A DNA stretch of 64,000 nt from Robertmurraya_A mangrovi. Its GTDB lineage: Bacteria; Bacillota; Bacilli; Bacillales; Cytobacillaceae. Shown here piece by piece: positions 40,396 to 49,803 of this stretch. Numbering within the stretch: position 1 is the stretch's first letter; each line of letters begins with the position of its first letter. The stretch is taken from positions 62,001 through 126,000 of the forward strand of contig NZ_JAXOFX010000003.1 of the NCBI RefSeq assembly GCF_034427655.1, written 5' to 3'. A model generated the notes under the pieces. That model saw nothing but the letters and a program-made list of their open reading frames with translations, searched no databases and was not told where the DNA came from. A program made the translations under genes and the position numbers.

Positions 40396-42597
40396 TCACC
40401 GAACCTTGAAAAGAAATTTAGGTGCCCACCAATTCGCATGGCCCATTAATTTCATTAAAGCAGGGACAACAATGATTCGGATGAAGGTGGCGTCGATAAA
40501 AATGGCACTGAACAGTCCGATTCCGAGTGCCTTTGTAATTTCAATATCCGTGAAAATAAAGGAACCGACCACGACCATTAAAATTAATGCCGCACTACTA
40601 ATGAGTCCTCCTGTTTTCCTCAGTCCCGTTGCTGTACTATAATCATTGTCTCCCGTCCGTTCATACTCTTCCAAAATCCTTGAAATGAGGAATACTTCAT
40701 AATCCATTGAAATACCAAAGACAACACAGAAAATCGTAACAGGCATGACGATACTGACGTAGCCTGTTGAGGTTACTTGAAATAGATCTGCGAATAAGCC
40801 TTTTTGAAAGACAATGACCACAATCCCCAGGCTTGCCCCTAAGCTTAGTACATTCATAAGTACTGCCTTTAATGGAAGAAGAGCGGAGCGAAAGGCAATG
40901 AAAAGGATGATATAGGTTACTATCATCACAAAGGTAATTAAATATGGTAGTCCTGCTTTAATTCGTTCGAGCATATCTACACGATAAGCTGAAGGTCCCG
41001 TAATATAGGTTTGAAATGATTCGTTTTCGAGCTGTCTCAGTCGGACGACTAGTTGTTCTGTTTTAATAGACTCTGGGTGACTTGCTCCAATGACTGTAAT
41101 TAAGGCAGTGTTTTGCTTGAGTAGATTTTTTTCTTGAACTAGCTCAAGATTTTCTCTTTGGGCTAATAATTCTGCCGTTCTATCGGGAGGATGATTCCCT
41201 AGAGCGGTGATGAAGCTCCTGACCTCTTTTACACCAGCTACTTTTGTGATTTCTTTGGAATAGTCATTGAGTTTTTTTATAGTGCTAACATTTGTGATTG
41301 GTTTCTCTGCTTCTACCACCAGATAAATGGGGCTTCGTTCCCGGTCATCATAAGCTTCTTTAATCAGGTCAGCCCCAATTCTAGACTCATAAGTTGGCGG
41401 GAGGACGTCGGCTGTTGGGACACCAAGCTTGATTCCACCAATCGGAACCATGAGTAAAATCAGCAGTCCACTCATAAATAAAGCTAGGAAAACGGGCCTT
41501 TTCATGACAGCGAAAGCTACTTTTTCCCAAAACGTAGATTGGCTCCACCTCGCTTGTAATGTCGGAAACACTTTGAACCGGTTAATATTTTTCCCGATGA
41601 TAGCGAGTAGAGATAGTAACAGTGTGTTGGATAATAAGACAGAAAAGAGCACGATGAAAATTCCGCCGAGGCATAACGCTCTCATAATCGGTAGGTCAAT
41701 AAATAGCATTCCGAATAAACCGATTAATACGGCAAAGCCTGAAAAAATGATGGACGTACCTGCCATTTGAGAGGTCATGCCAACAGCTTCTTTTACAGAC
41801 GATTGAAGTTCAAGCTCTTCGCGAAAGCGGCTTACCACGAATAAAGCATAGTCAATTCCAATCGCTAAGCCAATCATCGTGACAATATTTGGTAAAAAAT
41901 TTGATAATGAGTAATAGTCCGCAACAAAATAAGTAATCCCAAGTGTAATCGTGACTCCCATTAAACCAACAATGATGGGAAGAAAGGAGGCTACGACGGT
42001 CCCGAAAATGACAAGTAAGACTAGTAAGGCAATTGGTAGACCAATCATCTCTGCTTTAAGGAGGTCGTTTTTCGTTGCTGTTTGGATATCATATAAAGTA
42101 GCAATTCCGCCGTTCACATACACTTCCATCCCATCAGGTGTGGGAATTAAGTCTCTTATTTTAGGAAAAACATTAATGCTTTCTGAATCGGTCAGGCTTA
42201 GGCTTATGTGGACTGATTGGATATGACTTTTTTTCTTGGATTTCCCTAGTTCGTTTATGTGAATGTGCGTTACGTACGGTAGTTCCTCAACTGATGATAG
42301 GGAGGAAAGGATTCGTTTTACTTGTTTTGGTTCAGTTAAATCTAGTTGATTGCTTTTGTAAACAACCGTAAGTGAGGAAGACTCTATTCCGAGTGTATGT
42401 TCCATCTGCTGATATCCTTGGTCCGACTCACTTCCCACCGGAGTGAACCCGTTTTCTTTTAAGACGTTCGGCAAGTCTCGTGCAAAGGGAATCATAGTGA
42501 GAAAAAGGATAATAGAGAACAACGTAACTAGGTAGCGTCGCTCGTACATGAATAAACCCCAATTGTAAAGATGACCTTGTTTTCGTAGGACTCGCAA
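40396..42597 (-). CDS. MMPL-family RND-type membrane transporter
   Basis: About 733 residues, the usual size for Gram-positive MMPL (YdfJ/YdgH-like) proteins, with the 1+5+1+5 span layout and two extracellular loop domains. Family marks are IGLAIGIDYALFVVSRFREEL in the first half and VFGISMDYEVFLISRILEEY in the second, containing the proton-relay Asp residues. It would export lipids or amphiphilic compounds with proton flow. TTG at 42597 has GGAGGTG nine bases ahead; a TTG six codons earlier overlaps that site. Diverges from the CPBP protease gene. Confidence 0.87.
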   Translation of the reverse strand: MRVLRKQGHLYNWGLFMYERRYLVTLFSIILFLTMIPFARDLPNVLKENGFTPVGSESDQGYQQMEHTLGIESSSLTVVYKSNQLDLTEPKQVKRILSSLSSVEELPYVTHIHINELGKSKKKSHIQSVHISLSLTDSESINVFPKIRDLIPTPDGMEVYVNGGIATLYDIQTATKNDLLKAEMIGLPIALLVLLVIFGTVVASFLPIIVGLMGVTITLGITYFVADYYSLSNFLPNIVTMIGLAIGIDYALFVVSRFREELELQSSVKEAVGMTSQMAGTSIIFSGFAVLIGLFGMLFIDLPIMRALCLGGIFIVLFSVLLSNTLLLSLLAIIGKNINRFKVFPTLQARWSQSTFWEKVAFAVMKRPVFLALFMSGLLILLMVPIGGIKLGVPTADVLPPTYESRIGADLIKEAYDDRERSPIYLVVEAEKPITNVSTIKKLNDYSKEITKVAGVKEVRSFITALGNHPPDRTAELLAQRENLELVQEKNLLKQNTALITVIGASHPESIKTEQLVVRLRQLENESFQTYITGPSAYRVDMLERIKAGLPYLITFVMIVTYIILFIAFRSALLPLKAVLMNVLSLGASLGIVVIVFQKGLFADLFQVTSTGYVSIVMPVTIFCVVFGISMDYEVFLISRILEEYERTGDNDYSTATGLRKTGGLISSAALILMVVVGSFIFTDIEITKALGIGLFSAIFIDATFIRIIVVPALMKLMGHANWWAPKFLFKVR

Positions 42598-42799
42598 TAG
42601 ATGGTTCACCTCCAAGGCTAGTGTTGGTACTTTTTATTAGGGTTTGCTATTTTTAGGGGGATTATGTTTGATGTGTAGGTTTCGGAGTTGCTTACCAGCT
42701 CTCACTATTAAACAGCTGAAGAATATATTCTCCCATTGTGTCCCTCCCTATGTTACAATTGCAAATGTTAATTATTGTTAAATCAGGAGTGGATCGCTT

Positions 42800-43696
42800 T
42801 TGGAAAAGGATTTTATCAGCATAAATCAAGGGAAAAATAGTTGGAAAAGGTATATTCTTTCATTTTTCGTTATGTTAGCTTTTTTATTTATTGGTTCGAT
42901 TGTTTCGGTTTATTTGACCGAGAAGCATGTGGTTGAGGATAAGGATGAATCAACTTATTTTGATAATGTAACGATGGAAGCAGTAAATTTGGATTCGATT
43001 TATAGTTTTGTTTATCTGAACATGACTTATATTGTCTGGATTATTGGGATTTTCTTGGCCATAAGGCTGATACATAAGAGGAGCTTTAAGAGTTTAATAA
43101 CTCCTTATAATGGGGTTAATTGGAAAAGAATTTTCTGGGGCTTTGCGGTGTTTTTTGGGTTGATTACTTTTACTACTTTAATCGATTTTGTTTTGAGTCC
43201 AAGCGACTATCGTTTAAATGATATTAATTTTAAGGATTATGTAACTTTGTTTTTGTTTGTTTTAATACTCACTCCTATCCAGACTACTACGGAAGAGGTG
43301 TTTTTCCGTGGTTATTTGATGCAGTGGATTGGGAAAATAGTGAAGAATCATTATATACTCTCCATTTTGGCTGGGTTGATTTTTGCTGCTCTTCATTTTG
43401 CCAATCCAGAAATGGAGTACTCAGCCGTCTTAATTGGTGCTGATTATGTTTTATCAGGCATTTTATGGTGTTTTATAACGGCTAGAACGAACAGTGTGGA
43501 ATTGACAATTGGAGCACATGCAGCAAATAATATGTTTCTAGGTTGGTTTTTAACGATGGATAATACGGCATTTGGAAATATTCCTTCTTTGTTTGTGGTA
43601 GGTAATATAAACCCTGCTATTACGTTAATGTGGACGGCTTTTAGTTTGATCATCTTTACTTATTTATCGATTAAGAAGTATGGAGTAAGTAATTAA
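42800..43696 (+). CDS. CPBP-family intramembrane glutamic endopeptidase
   Basis: 298 residues with about eight spans. The Abi/CPBP catalytic motifs are present: EEVFFRG near residue 169 (EExxxR) and FAALHFANP near 195, the second His being in the SVELTIGAHAANNMFLG segment. These enzymes cleave within membranes and include bacteriocin-immunity proteins. TTG start follows AGGAG. It is 5-11 bases ahead of the FosB-like gene, so expression is probably joint. Confidence 0.83.
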   Translation: MEKDFISINQGKNSWKRYILSFFVMLAFLFIGSIVSVYLTEKHVVEDKDESTYFDNVTMEAVNLDSIYSFVYLNMTYIVWIIGIFLAIRLIHKRSFKSLITPYNGVNWKRIFWGFAVFFGLITFTTLIDFVLSPSDYRLNDINFKDYVTLFLFVLILTPIQTTTEEVFFRGYLMQWIGKIVKNHYILSILAGLIFAALHFANPEMEYSAVLIGADYVLSGILWCFITARTNSVELTIGAHAANNMFLGWFLTMDNTAFGNIPSLFVVGNINPAITLMWTAFSLIIFTYLSIKKYGVSN

Positions 43697-43707
43697 GGAG
43701 AATGAAG

Positions 43708-44124
43708 ATGCAGATTAATCACCTATTATTTTCAGTAAGCGATTTAGACCGTTCGATACAATTTTATCAAGAAGTATTCGGAGCTAAGCTTCTAGTAAAA
43801 GGAAGAAATCTTGCTTATTTCGATTTGGATGGCTTATGGCTTGCAATAAACGTAGAAAAAGAGATTCCTAGAGAGGAAATTAAGAAATCATATACACATA
43901 TTGCTTTTACCGTTTCAAAGGAAGAATTGGAGCGATTGTATAAAAAGCTAGTTGAGCTTGGCGTAAATATTCTTCCGGGACGGGAAAGAGATAAGCGTGA
44001 TATGGATTCACTATATTTTACTGATCCAGATGGACATAAATTTGAGTTTCACACAGGAAATTTACAAGACCGATTAAATTATTATCGCGCGGATAAAACG
44101 CATATGGAGTTCTTTGATAACTAA
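43708..44124 (+). CDS. fosB: FosB-type bacillithiol transferase (fosfomycin resistance)
   Basis: 138 residues (140 from an ATG six bases earlier). The sequence matches the FosB pattern: INHLLFSVSDLDRSIQFY, SYTHIAFTV, GRERDKRDMDSLYFTDPDGHKFEFHTG and NYYRADKTHM. Using the usual numbering from the upstream ATG, metal ligands are His7, His66 and Glu115, all present. FosB opens the epoxide of fosfomycin with bacillithiol in the cytosol, using a divalent metal. AAGGAG lies seven bases before the ATG at 43708. Follows the CPBP gene closely. Confidence 0.92.
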   Translation: MQINHLLFSVSDLDRSIQFYQEVFGAKLLVKGRNLAYFDLDGLWLAINVEKEIPREEIKKSYTHIAFTVSKEELERLYKKLVELGVNILPGRERDKRDMDSLYFTDPDGHKFEFHTGNLQDRLNYYRADKTHMEFFDN

Positions 44125-44195
44125 GGAGTTTGGGTTTGAAAACAATTTAGTAGTACCAGATACACGATAGGAAGTACAACATAGGAGGTACAAAC

Positions 44196-45110
44196 ATGAT
44201 TACTTTAGAAAAAGCAACTATAGCCGACATAGAATTGTTAACTGATATAATGAAGCGAGCATTTGATGAGGAAGCTCGAAAATGGCTGCCGAATGAAGAA
44301 ATCGTTGACTATAATATTCAGCCACCTGGATATGATTCTGTTGAAATGACCCGATATTCAGTAGAGGAATTGAACTTTTATAAAGTGATGGTGGAAGAGA
44401 AGATAGTTGGTGGAGTGATTGTCACTTTATCGGGTCAATCGTATGGAAGGGTAGACCGGATATTTATTGATGTCCACTATCAAGGACGCGGGATTGGCTC
44501 AAAGGTTATTGAGTTAATTGAAGAAGAGTTTCCGACTGTTCGAATTTGGGATCTTGAAACTTCACCTAGGCAAAAAAGCAATCTTCATTTCTATGAGAAA
44601 ATGGGCTACAATCGAGTGTTTGAAACGGAAGATGAGGTTTGTTTTGTTAAAAGAAAAGCATCACGTGCAAATGATAGAGTGGTCGAAAATCAAGATTTAG
44701 CAAACTATCAATACGAGAATAGCAATATGGCTGGAGCCGAGTTTTATCAAATGAATTTAGCCGGGAGTTCCTTCAGTAACAGTAATGTTTCCAATGCTCA
44801 TTTTAGTAATGTCAATTTAAGTCATTCTAGGTTCCGAAATATCAATTTGAGAGAGACTTTATTTGCCGATTTAAATCTATCGAATAGTAAAATGAAGCTA
44901 GTGACGTTAGGCGGTCTTAAGTTTAGCGATACAAATTTGGGTGAGGATCAAAATCCAGTATCGTTTGATCGATGCGATTTAGAAGGAAGTATGTTTAGGA
45001 ATTGTAATTTAAATCATGTAGAGATCCAAGGCTGTGAGATTTCAGGTATGAAAATAGAGGATATTTCCGTAGAGGAGCTATTAAAAGCTTATCATTCGGT
45101 GAAAAAGTAG
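44196..45110 (+). CDS. GNAT acetyltransferase fused to pentapeptide repeats
   Basis: 304 residues. Residues 1-155 form a GNAT domain with VDRIFIDVHYQGRGIGSKVI (acetyl-CoA loop) and NLHFYEKMGYNRVFE. From about 165 to 285 the sequence shows five-residue periodicity of the A(N/D)LxF type (NMAGAEFYQMNLAGSSF, NAHFSNVNLSHSRF), which folds as a right-handed quadrilateral beta helix. TAGGAGG precedes the ATG. The repeat part may bind a partner or mimic DNA; the acetyl acceptor is unknown. Confidence 0.85.
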   Translation: MITLEKATIADIELLTDIMKRAFDEEARKWLPNEEIVDYNIQPPGYDSVEMTRYSVEELNFYKVMVEEKIVGGVIVTLSGQSYGRVDRIFIDVHYQGRGIGSKVIELIEEEFPTVRIWDLETSPRQKSNLHFYEKMGYNRVFETEDEVCFVKRKASRANDRVVENQDLANYQYENSNMAGAEFYQMNLAGSSFSNSNVSNAHFSNVNLSHSRFRNINLRETLFADLNLSNSKMKLVTLGGLKFSDTNLGEDQNPVSFDRCDLEGSMFRNCNLNHVEIQGCEISGMKIEDISVEELLKAYHSVKK

Positions 45111-45334
45111 GAGGTTGTGAGTGATCACAATCTCTTTTTTGTCTTTTACGAGGATATTTTTGGAAGTAACAAAAGTTTCAGAAAAGAACTTTTTTTGTCC
45201 AATTAACAGAAGTTTTCAGGCTTTAAAGGAAGTTTTGTCGAAGCTATTGCGGACAAATTCAAAACTAGTTAAGATTCCAATTAACAATATTAAAAAGATT
45301 CTGAATTTTACAAACAGTTATAGGGGGTGCCGTT
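45111..45334. other. 224-base leader region of the catabolic operon
   Basis: No convincing gene; a frame at 45121-45351 runs into the next gene out of phase and is rejected. The 11-mer TCCAATTAACA occurs at 45198-45208 and 45276-45286, 78 bases apart, and AGTTTT boxes recur around 45170-45240. These could be binding sites for the GntR-family regulator encoded inside the operon, but no clear palindrome of that family was found. Confidence 0.35.
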
Positions 45335-46141
45335 TTGTTTCAAAGTGTTAACAGTTTACATTCAAATGTTTTTTTAGACAAAGTGGCGATTGTAACCGGG
45401 GCTGGACATGGAATCGGACGGGGAATATGTGAGGCGTTTGCTTCCCAAGGTGCCCATGTCATTGCAGTGGACATTCTTGAAGAACCATTAGAACAAACGA
45501 AACAATTCATTGTAGAAAAAAGGGTCCCGGGTACTGTACATACATTTAAAGTGGATTTAACCCAATCAGACCAAATCCAAACTTTTGTAGAAGAGGTTGC
45601 AACACAGTTCAGTCGGGTTGATATCCTCGTGAACAATGCGGGAGGGGTAGTTGGTCAAGTCCATCAACCCATCGAGGAAGTGACGGATGAAGAATGGGAG
45701 AAGGTCGTGGGTATCAACTTGAATGCTTGCTTTTATATGATTCGAGCGGTGGCGCCATTCATGAAAAAGCAACAATATGGCCGGATTGTGAATATCTCAA
45801 GTGGAGCGGGAAGAAGCAGCAGTTTGACGGGAATTCAAGCATATACAAGTGCCAAGGCTGGTCAAATAGGGCTGACTCGACAAATGGCAAGGGAGCTAGG
45901 TCCATATGGAATTACGGTAAATAATGTGGCACCAGGTTTTGTTCTTTCCAATCCATCTACGGAAAAACAGTGGGAAAGGATGGGGAAGGAGAAGCAAGAG
46001 CAGTTGATTGAATCCATATCTGTAAAAAGGCTGGGGAAACCAGAAGATATTGCCTATCCCGTCTTATTTTTTGCATCTGATTATGCCTCATATGTTAGCG
46101 GCCAAATCATATCGGCTGATGGAGGGTTACAACTTTTCTAG
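45335..46141 (+). CDS. SDR-family oxidoreductase
   Basis: 268 residues. Classical short-chain dehydrogenase features: TGAGHGIGRGIC for NAD(P) binding, NNAGG, catalytic Ser in VNISSGAGR, and the Tyr/Lys pair in YTSAKAG. The end APGFVLSNP and SGQIISADGG is also typical. TTG start follows AGGGGGTG. First gene of a long co-directional series; it would oxidise or reduce a hydroxyl group of the compound handled by the operon. Confidence 0.87.
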   Translation: MFQSVNSLHSNVFLDKVAIVTGAGHGIGRGICEAFASQGAHVIAVDILEEPLEQTKQFIVEKRVPGTVHTFKVDLTQSDQIQTFVEEVATQFSRVDILVNNAGGVVGQVHQPIEEVTDEEWEKVVGINLNACFYMIRAVAPFMKKQQYGRIVNISSGAGRSSSLTGIQAYTSAKAGQIGLTRQMARELGPYGITVNNVAPGFVLSNPSTEKQWERMGKEKQEQLIESISVKRLGKPEDIAYPVLFFASDYASYVSGQIISADGGLQLF

Positions 46142-46151
46142 GAGGGATGAA

Positions 46152-47204
46152 ATGGAAATTACGATTGTAGGAGCAGGGGCGATTGGCGGTGTCCTTGGTG
46201 CCTATTTAACATTAAATGGGGAAAATGTCCTTCTTTGCGATATTGCAGAAAATCATGTGCAAAAGATTAATCAAGAAGGAATAAAGATTGAAGGACCGGT
46301 TGAAGTGTTAACAGTTGACTGTAAGGCGATGACGCCGAAGGAATTAGTGGGGCGAGGGAAACCTCTTGAAATGGTTTTACTTGCAGTGAAAGCTCACCAT
46401 ACAAAAACAGCAATTGAGCAGCTTCGCCCATTACTCAAAAAAGAAACGGTAGTGGTTTCTGTTCAAAATGGGCTGTGTGAAAAACAGATTTCTCGTTTAA
46501 TAGGGGCAGAAAACACGATTGGTTGCTTTGTGAACTTTTCAGCTGACTATTTAGAGCCAGGGAGAATTTTATACGGTGGAATTTCTTCTCTCTATATCGG
46601 TGAATTGGATGGATCGGTAACGGATCGACTAAAAAATCTGCACAAACGCCTGTTGGCATGGGGCCCCGCTCAAATCACCAATAACATTTGGGGTTATTTA
46701 TGGGGCAAAATGTCTTACGCAGGACTTCTGTATGCGACTGCTTTAGTTGACGAAACGATGGCTGGTGTTGTTAGGCAACTAGATTTAAGAGAAACGTTAA
46801 TGGAACTGTGTTCAGAAATTCTAGCAGTAGCCGAAGCGGAGGGAGTTCACCCATTAGGTTTTGATGATTGGGAACCGGGTTTAGTCTATCCACGTGAAGC
46901 TAGAGATGATGGACGCTTAAATAAGCAGTTAGAAAAATTAGCGGTACGAATGGCCTCAAATAAAAAAACAAAAAGTGGGATTTGGCGAGATTTAGCGGTA
47001 AGAAAAAGGAAAACAGAAATAGAAGAACAGCTCGTTCCGATTGTTGAAATGGGGAAGGAACACGGAATAGCGATGCCTCTGACGGAGAACCTGATACAGC
47101 AGATTTTAGAAATTGAAACAGGAGCGAGGCAGATGGACTGGGGAAACCTGTATGAATTGAAAGCGATATTTGAAAGGATTAAGGAAAATGAAGTTTTATC
47201 TTGA
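46152..47204 (+). CDS. Ketopantoate-reductase family oxidoreductase
   Basis: 350 residues. The NADP-binding GAGAIGGVLGAYL opens the protein; VVSVQNGLCEKQ and the helical C-terminal domain with conserved Lys and Glu (GKMSYAGLLYATA) fit the ApbA/PanE family. In a catabolic operon it is more likely to act on another 2-keto or hydroxy acid than in pantothenate synthesis. AGGAGGGA lies seven to nine bases before the ATG at 46152, ten bases after the SDR stop. A longer frame from 46050 would overlap the SDR gene and is rejected. Confidence 0.85.
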   Translation: MEITIVGAGAIGGVLGAYLTLNGENVLLCDIAENHVQKINQEGIKIEGPVEVLTVDCKAMTPKELVGRGKPLEMVLLAVKAHHTKTAIEQLRPLLKKETVVVSVQNGLCEKQISRLIGAENTIGCFVNFSADYLEPGRILYGGISSLYIGELDGSVTDRLKNLHKRLLAWGPAQITNNIWGYLWGKMSYAGLLYATALVDETMAGVVRQLDLRETLMELCSEILAVAEAEGVHPLGFDDWEPGLVYPREARDDGRLNKQLEKLAVRMASNKKTKSGIWRDLAVRKRKTEIEEQLVPIVEMGKEHGIAMPLTENLIQQILEIETGARQMDWGNLYELKAIFERIKENEVLS

Positions 47205-47853
47205 ACAACGAACGCTATCAGATGATGTAGCAAAAATTATCCGCAAAATGATTTTAAACGGCACCTTAAAGCCAGGTGAACGGTTAAATCAAGCCCAGCT
47301 TGCTGATGAGTTAAATATCTCTAGAGGTCCTGTAAGAGAGGCCATTAAGCTTTTACAAAATGAGGGACTCGTTAAGCACGAAACTAATAAGGGCACCTTT
47401 GTTACGACTCTTTCTCTCCAAGATGCTTACGAAATCTACACGCTACGAGCTTTGTTAGAAAGTGAGGCCGCTCAGTTAGCCAGTCCATTTTTAACAAAAA
47501 AAGATTTCAAAAGATTAGAAGAGTTACTAATGGAATTGCAGGATTCGTTTGAAAAGGGAGATTTAGAAAGGGAAGCGGAAATAGATACCCTCTTTCATAA
47601 AACGATTGTAGAAGCTTCTAAGCATCAACGGCTGATTCACATGCATCAGCAGCTTGATACACAAGTAGGAGCCATGTTTTTAACCATTGCACATGAACTC
47701 CCGCAGCGGGCAACTAAGGTGGTTGAAAATCATCAACTTTTGCTTAATGTGTTGAAGACGAAGGATCAAGGGGAAATCAAACAACTGTTTTCCGAACATT
47801 ATACTGTAGCCCTCTACGAACTAACCAATTTTAAAAAAGAGAGAGGTGTGTGA
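47188..47853 (+). CDS. GntR-family regulator, FadR/FCD subgroup
   Basis: About 221 residues. The N-terminal winged helix is clear (LKPGERLNQAQLADELNISRGPVREAIKLL-type segment at about 25-55; key words are ELNISRGPVREAI). The helical FCD domain that follows has the metal-binding Asp and His (DTLFHKTIVEASKH, NHQLLLNVL). The gene overlaps the reductase gene by 17 bases, so it lies within the operon it probably represses or activates in response to a carboxylate ligand. Confidence 0.87.
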   Translation: MKFYLEQRTLSDDVAKIIRKMILNGTLKPGERLNQAQLADELNISRGPVREAIKLLQNEGLVKHETNKGTFVTTLSLQDAYEIYTLRALLESEAAQLASPFLTKKDFKRLEELLMELQDSFEKGDLEREAEIDTLFHKTIVEASKHQRLIHMHQQLDTQVGAMFLTIAHELPQRATKVVENHQLLLNVLKTKDQGEIKQLFSEHYTVALYELTNFKKERGV

Positions 47854-47854
47854 G

Positions 47855-48838
47855 GTGTTATTACAGGTAGAACAATTATCTCTATCTCTTAAAAAAGATG
47901 GTTCCTATTTAAAGATTCTAGATGATGTTTCTTTTTCCATTGATAAAGGGGAAACGCTTGGAATTGTTGGGGAATCGGGTTGTGGAAAAAGTATGACGGC
48001 TCTTTCAATTATGAGGCTATTGCCTGATAAAGCTCGTTTGAGTGGAAAGGTTTCATTGGGAGAAAGTGAGATTACTACTCTATCAAAAAAGCAGTTGGAA
48101 AAGATAAGGGGCAATAAAATCTCGATGATCTTCCAGGATCCACTAACCTCATTAAACCCGCTTCATACGGTTGGAAAACAAATTAGTGAATCGTTAATGC
48201 TTCATACGGATTTGTCCAAAACAGAGAGAAAGCAAAGAGTGGTTGATTTGTTAAAGGAAGTCGGTCTTCCACGGGCGGAAGAGTTAGTGAATGAATATCC
48301 TCACCAGTTATCAGGTGGAATGAGACAAAGGGTGATGATTGCAATTGCAATGGCGTGTAATCCTCAGTTGCTCATTTGTGATGAACCAACAACGGCTCTA
48401 GACGTAACCGTTCAAGCACAAATTTTGGAATTGATGAACAATCTGAAAAGAACAAATGATATGGGAATTATCATGATTACACATGATTTAGGGGTTGTGG
48501 CGGAGGTTTGTGACCGAGTGGTGGTTATGTATGCAGGAAAGGTAGTGGAGCAAGGAACGGTGGAAGAGTTATTCGCCGAACCAAAACATCCATACACAAA
48601 GGGGTTACTTCAGTCCGTACCTAAAATCGGACAACGAAAACAATCCCTCGGTTCCATTCCAGGGACAGTCCCTTCTCCAAAAAATATGCCTTCAGGATGT
48701 CGCTTTGCCGATCGCTGTAAGGAGGCAATGGATCACTGTAAGTCAAGTCAACCAAATACCTATACAGTCGGCTCGAATCATACAGTTGCTTGTTGGTTAT
48801 TTGAAGCAAAGGAGATGAATAAGGTTGGCATTACTTGA
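47855..48838 (+). CDS. Dipeptide/oligopeptide ABC importer ATPase, OppD/DppD type
   Basis: About 327 residues. Walker A GESGCGKS, signature LSGGMRQR, Walker B LLICDEPTTALDV and the OppD/F C-terminal zone with Cys-rich FADRCKEAMDHCKSS (part of the iron-sulfur or zinc region in this subfamily). GTG at 47855 has GAGAGG eight bases ahead and comes one base after the GntR stop. Pairs with the next ATPase to drive the DppBC-like permeases. Confidence 0.88.
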   Translation: MLLQVEQLSLSLKKDGSYLKILDDVSFSIDKGETLGIVGESGCGKSMTALSIMRLLPDKARLSGKVSLGESEITTLSKKQLEKIRGNKISMIFQDPLTSLNPLHTVGKQISESLMLHTDLSKTERKQRVVDLLKEVGLPRAEELVNEYPHQLSGGMRQRVMIAIAMACNPQLLICDEPTTALDVTVQAQILELMNNLKRTNDMGIIMITHDLGVVAEVCDRVVVMYAGKVVEQGTVEELFAEPKHPYTKGLLQSVPKIGQRKQSLGSIPGTVPSPKNMPSGCRFADRCKEAMDHCKSSQPNTYTVGSNHTVACWLFEAKEMNKVGIT

Positions 48839-49781
48839 AGTCAAGGATTTGAAGCAGCACTTCACCTTGAAAAAAGGATTCCTAGGTGACAAGAAAGTGG
48901 TGAAGGCCGTCGACGGTGTCAGCTTTTACATTAATGAAGGTGAAACGTTAGGCATCGTAGGGGAATCTGGTTGTGGAAAGTCGAGTCTCGGACGGTCGAT
49001 TTTACGCTTGATTGAACCCACTTCAGGTGAAATCAAATATAAGGGAAAGTCCATTACCGAGTTAAAAGGGAAGCAACTGAAGGACTTAAGAAAAGAAATG
49101 CAGATCGTGTTTCAAGATCCTTACGCTTCACTTAATCCAAGAAGTACGGTTAAAGCGATTTTGGAAGCGCCTCTCCTTGTTCATGGAATGACTAATAAGA
49201 AGGAGCGGATGGAGGTTATTGAGAGTTTAATTGATAAAATTGGCCTCAGGAAAGAGCAATTAAATCAATATCCCCATGAGTTTTCCGGCGGACAAAGACA
49301 GAGAATTGGGATTGCCAGAGCATTAACGTTAAAGCCCAAACTGATTGTGGCAGACGAACCGGTTTCGGCATTGGATGTATCCGTTCAGTCTCAGGTGTTG
49401 AATTTAATGTCTGATTTACAAGGTGAATTTGGGCTGAGCTATATCTTTATTTCCCATGATTTATCGGTTGTTCAACATATTTCAGACCGTGTGGCTGTGA
49501 TGTATTTAGGAAGAATCGTTGAGCTTGCAGATGTAGATGAATTGTATAATAACCCGCAGCATCCTTACACTCAGGCACTTTTATCGGCTGTACCGGTACC
49601 AGATCCTAAGCAAAAGAGAGAGCGAATTATTTTACAAGGGGATATTCCAAGTCCGATTAATCAGCCAACAGGATGCCCATTCCATACACGTTGTCCAGTA
49701 GCGACACCTGAATGTAAAACAGAGGTTCCAAAGTTACAGGAAAAAACGTTTGGACATTGGACGGCTTGTATTCATGTATAG
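48825..49781 (+). CDS. Dipeptide/oligopeptide ABC importer ATPase, OppF/DppF type
   Basis: 318 residues: Walker A GESGCGKSS, Q-loop FQDPYASLNPR typical for OppF, signature FSGGQRQR, Walker B LIVADEPVSALDV and the tail CPFHTRCPVATPEC. TTG start follows AAAGGAG and overlaps the previous gene by 14 bases. Works as the second nucleotide-binding subunit of the importer. Confidence 0.88.
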   Translation: MALLEVKDLKQHFTLKKGFLGDKKVVKAVDGVSFYINEGETLGIVGESGCGKSSLGRSILRLIEPTSGEIKYKGKSITELKGKQLKDLRKEMQIVFQDPYASLNPRSTVKAILEAPLLVHGMTNKKERMEVIESLIDKIGLRKEQLNQYPHEFSGGQRQRIGIARALTLKPKLIVADEPVSALDVSVQSQVLNLMSDLQGEFGLSYIFISHDLSVVQHISDRVAVMYLGRIVELADVDELYNNPQHPYTQALLSAVPVPDPKQKRERIILQGDIPSPINQPTGCPFHTRCPVATPECKTEVPKLQEKTFGHWTACIHV

Positions 49782-49803
49782 AACTAGGAAAGGAGGGAGT
49801 TAA

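Noticed and set aside
45121..45351. 76-codon frame before the SDR gene
   Set aside because: It overlaps the SDR start in another frame, has low-complexity A/T-driven composition and no ribosome site.
46050..46151. Longer N-terminus for the ketopantoate-reductase-like protein
   Set aside because: It would overlap the SDR gene by about 90 bases; the ATG at 46152 has an AGGAGGGA site and starts directly at the NADP-binding fold.
48658..48672. Fifth copy of the GGGACAGTCCC palindrome
   Set aside because: It lies within the OppD-type gene and encodes conserved GTVPSP residues; the flanking TTTAG arms are missing.
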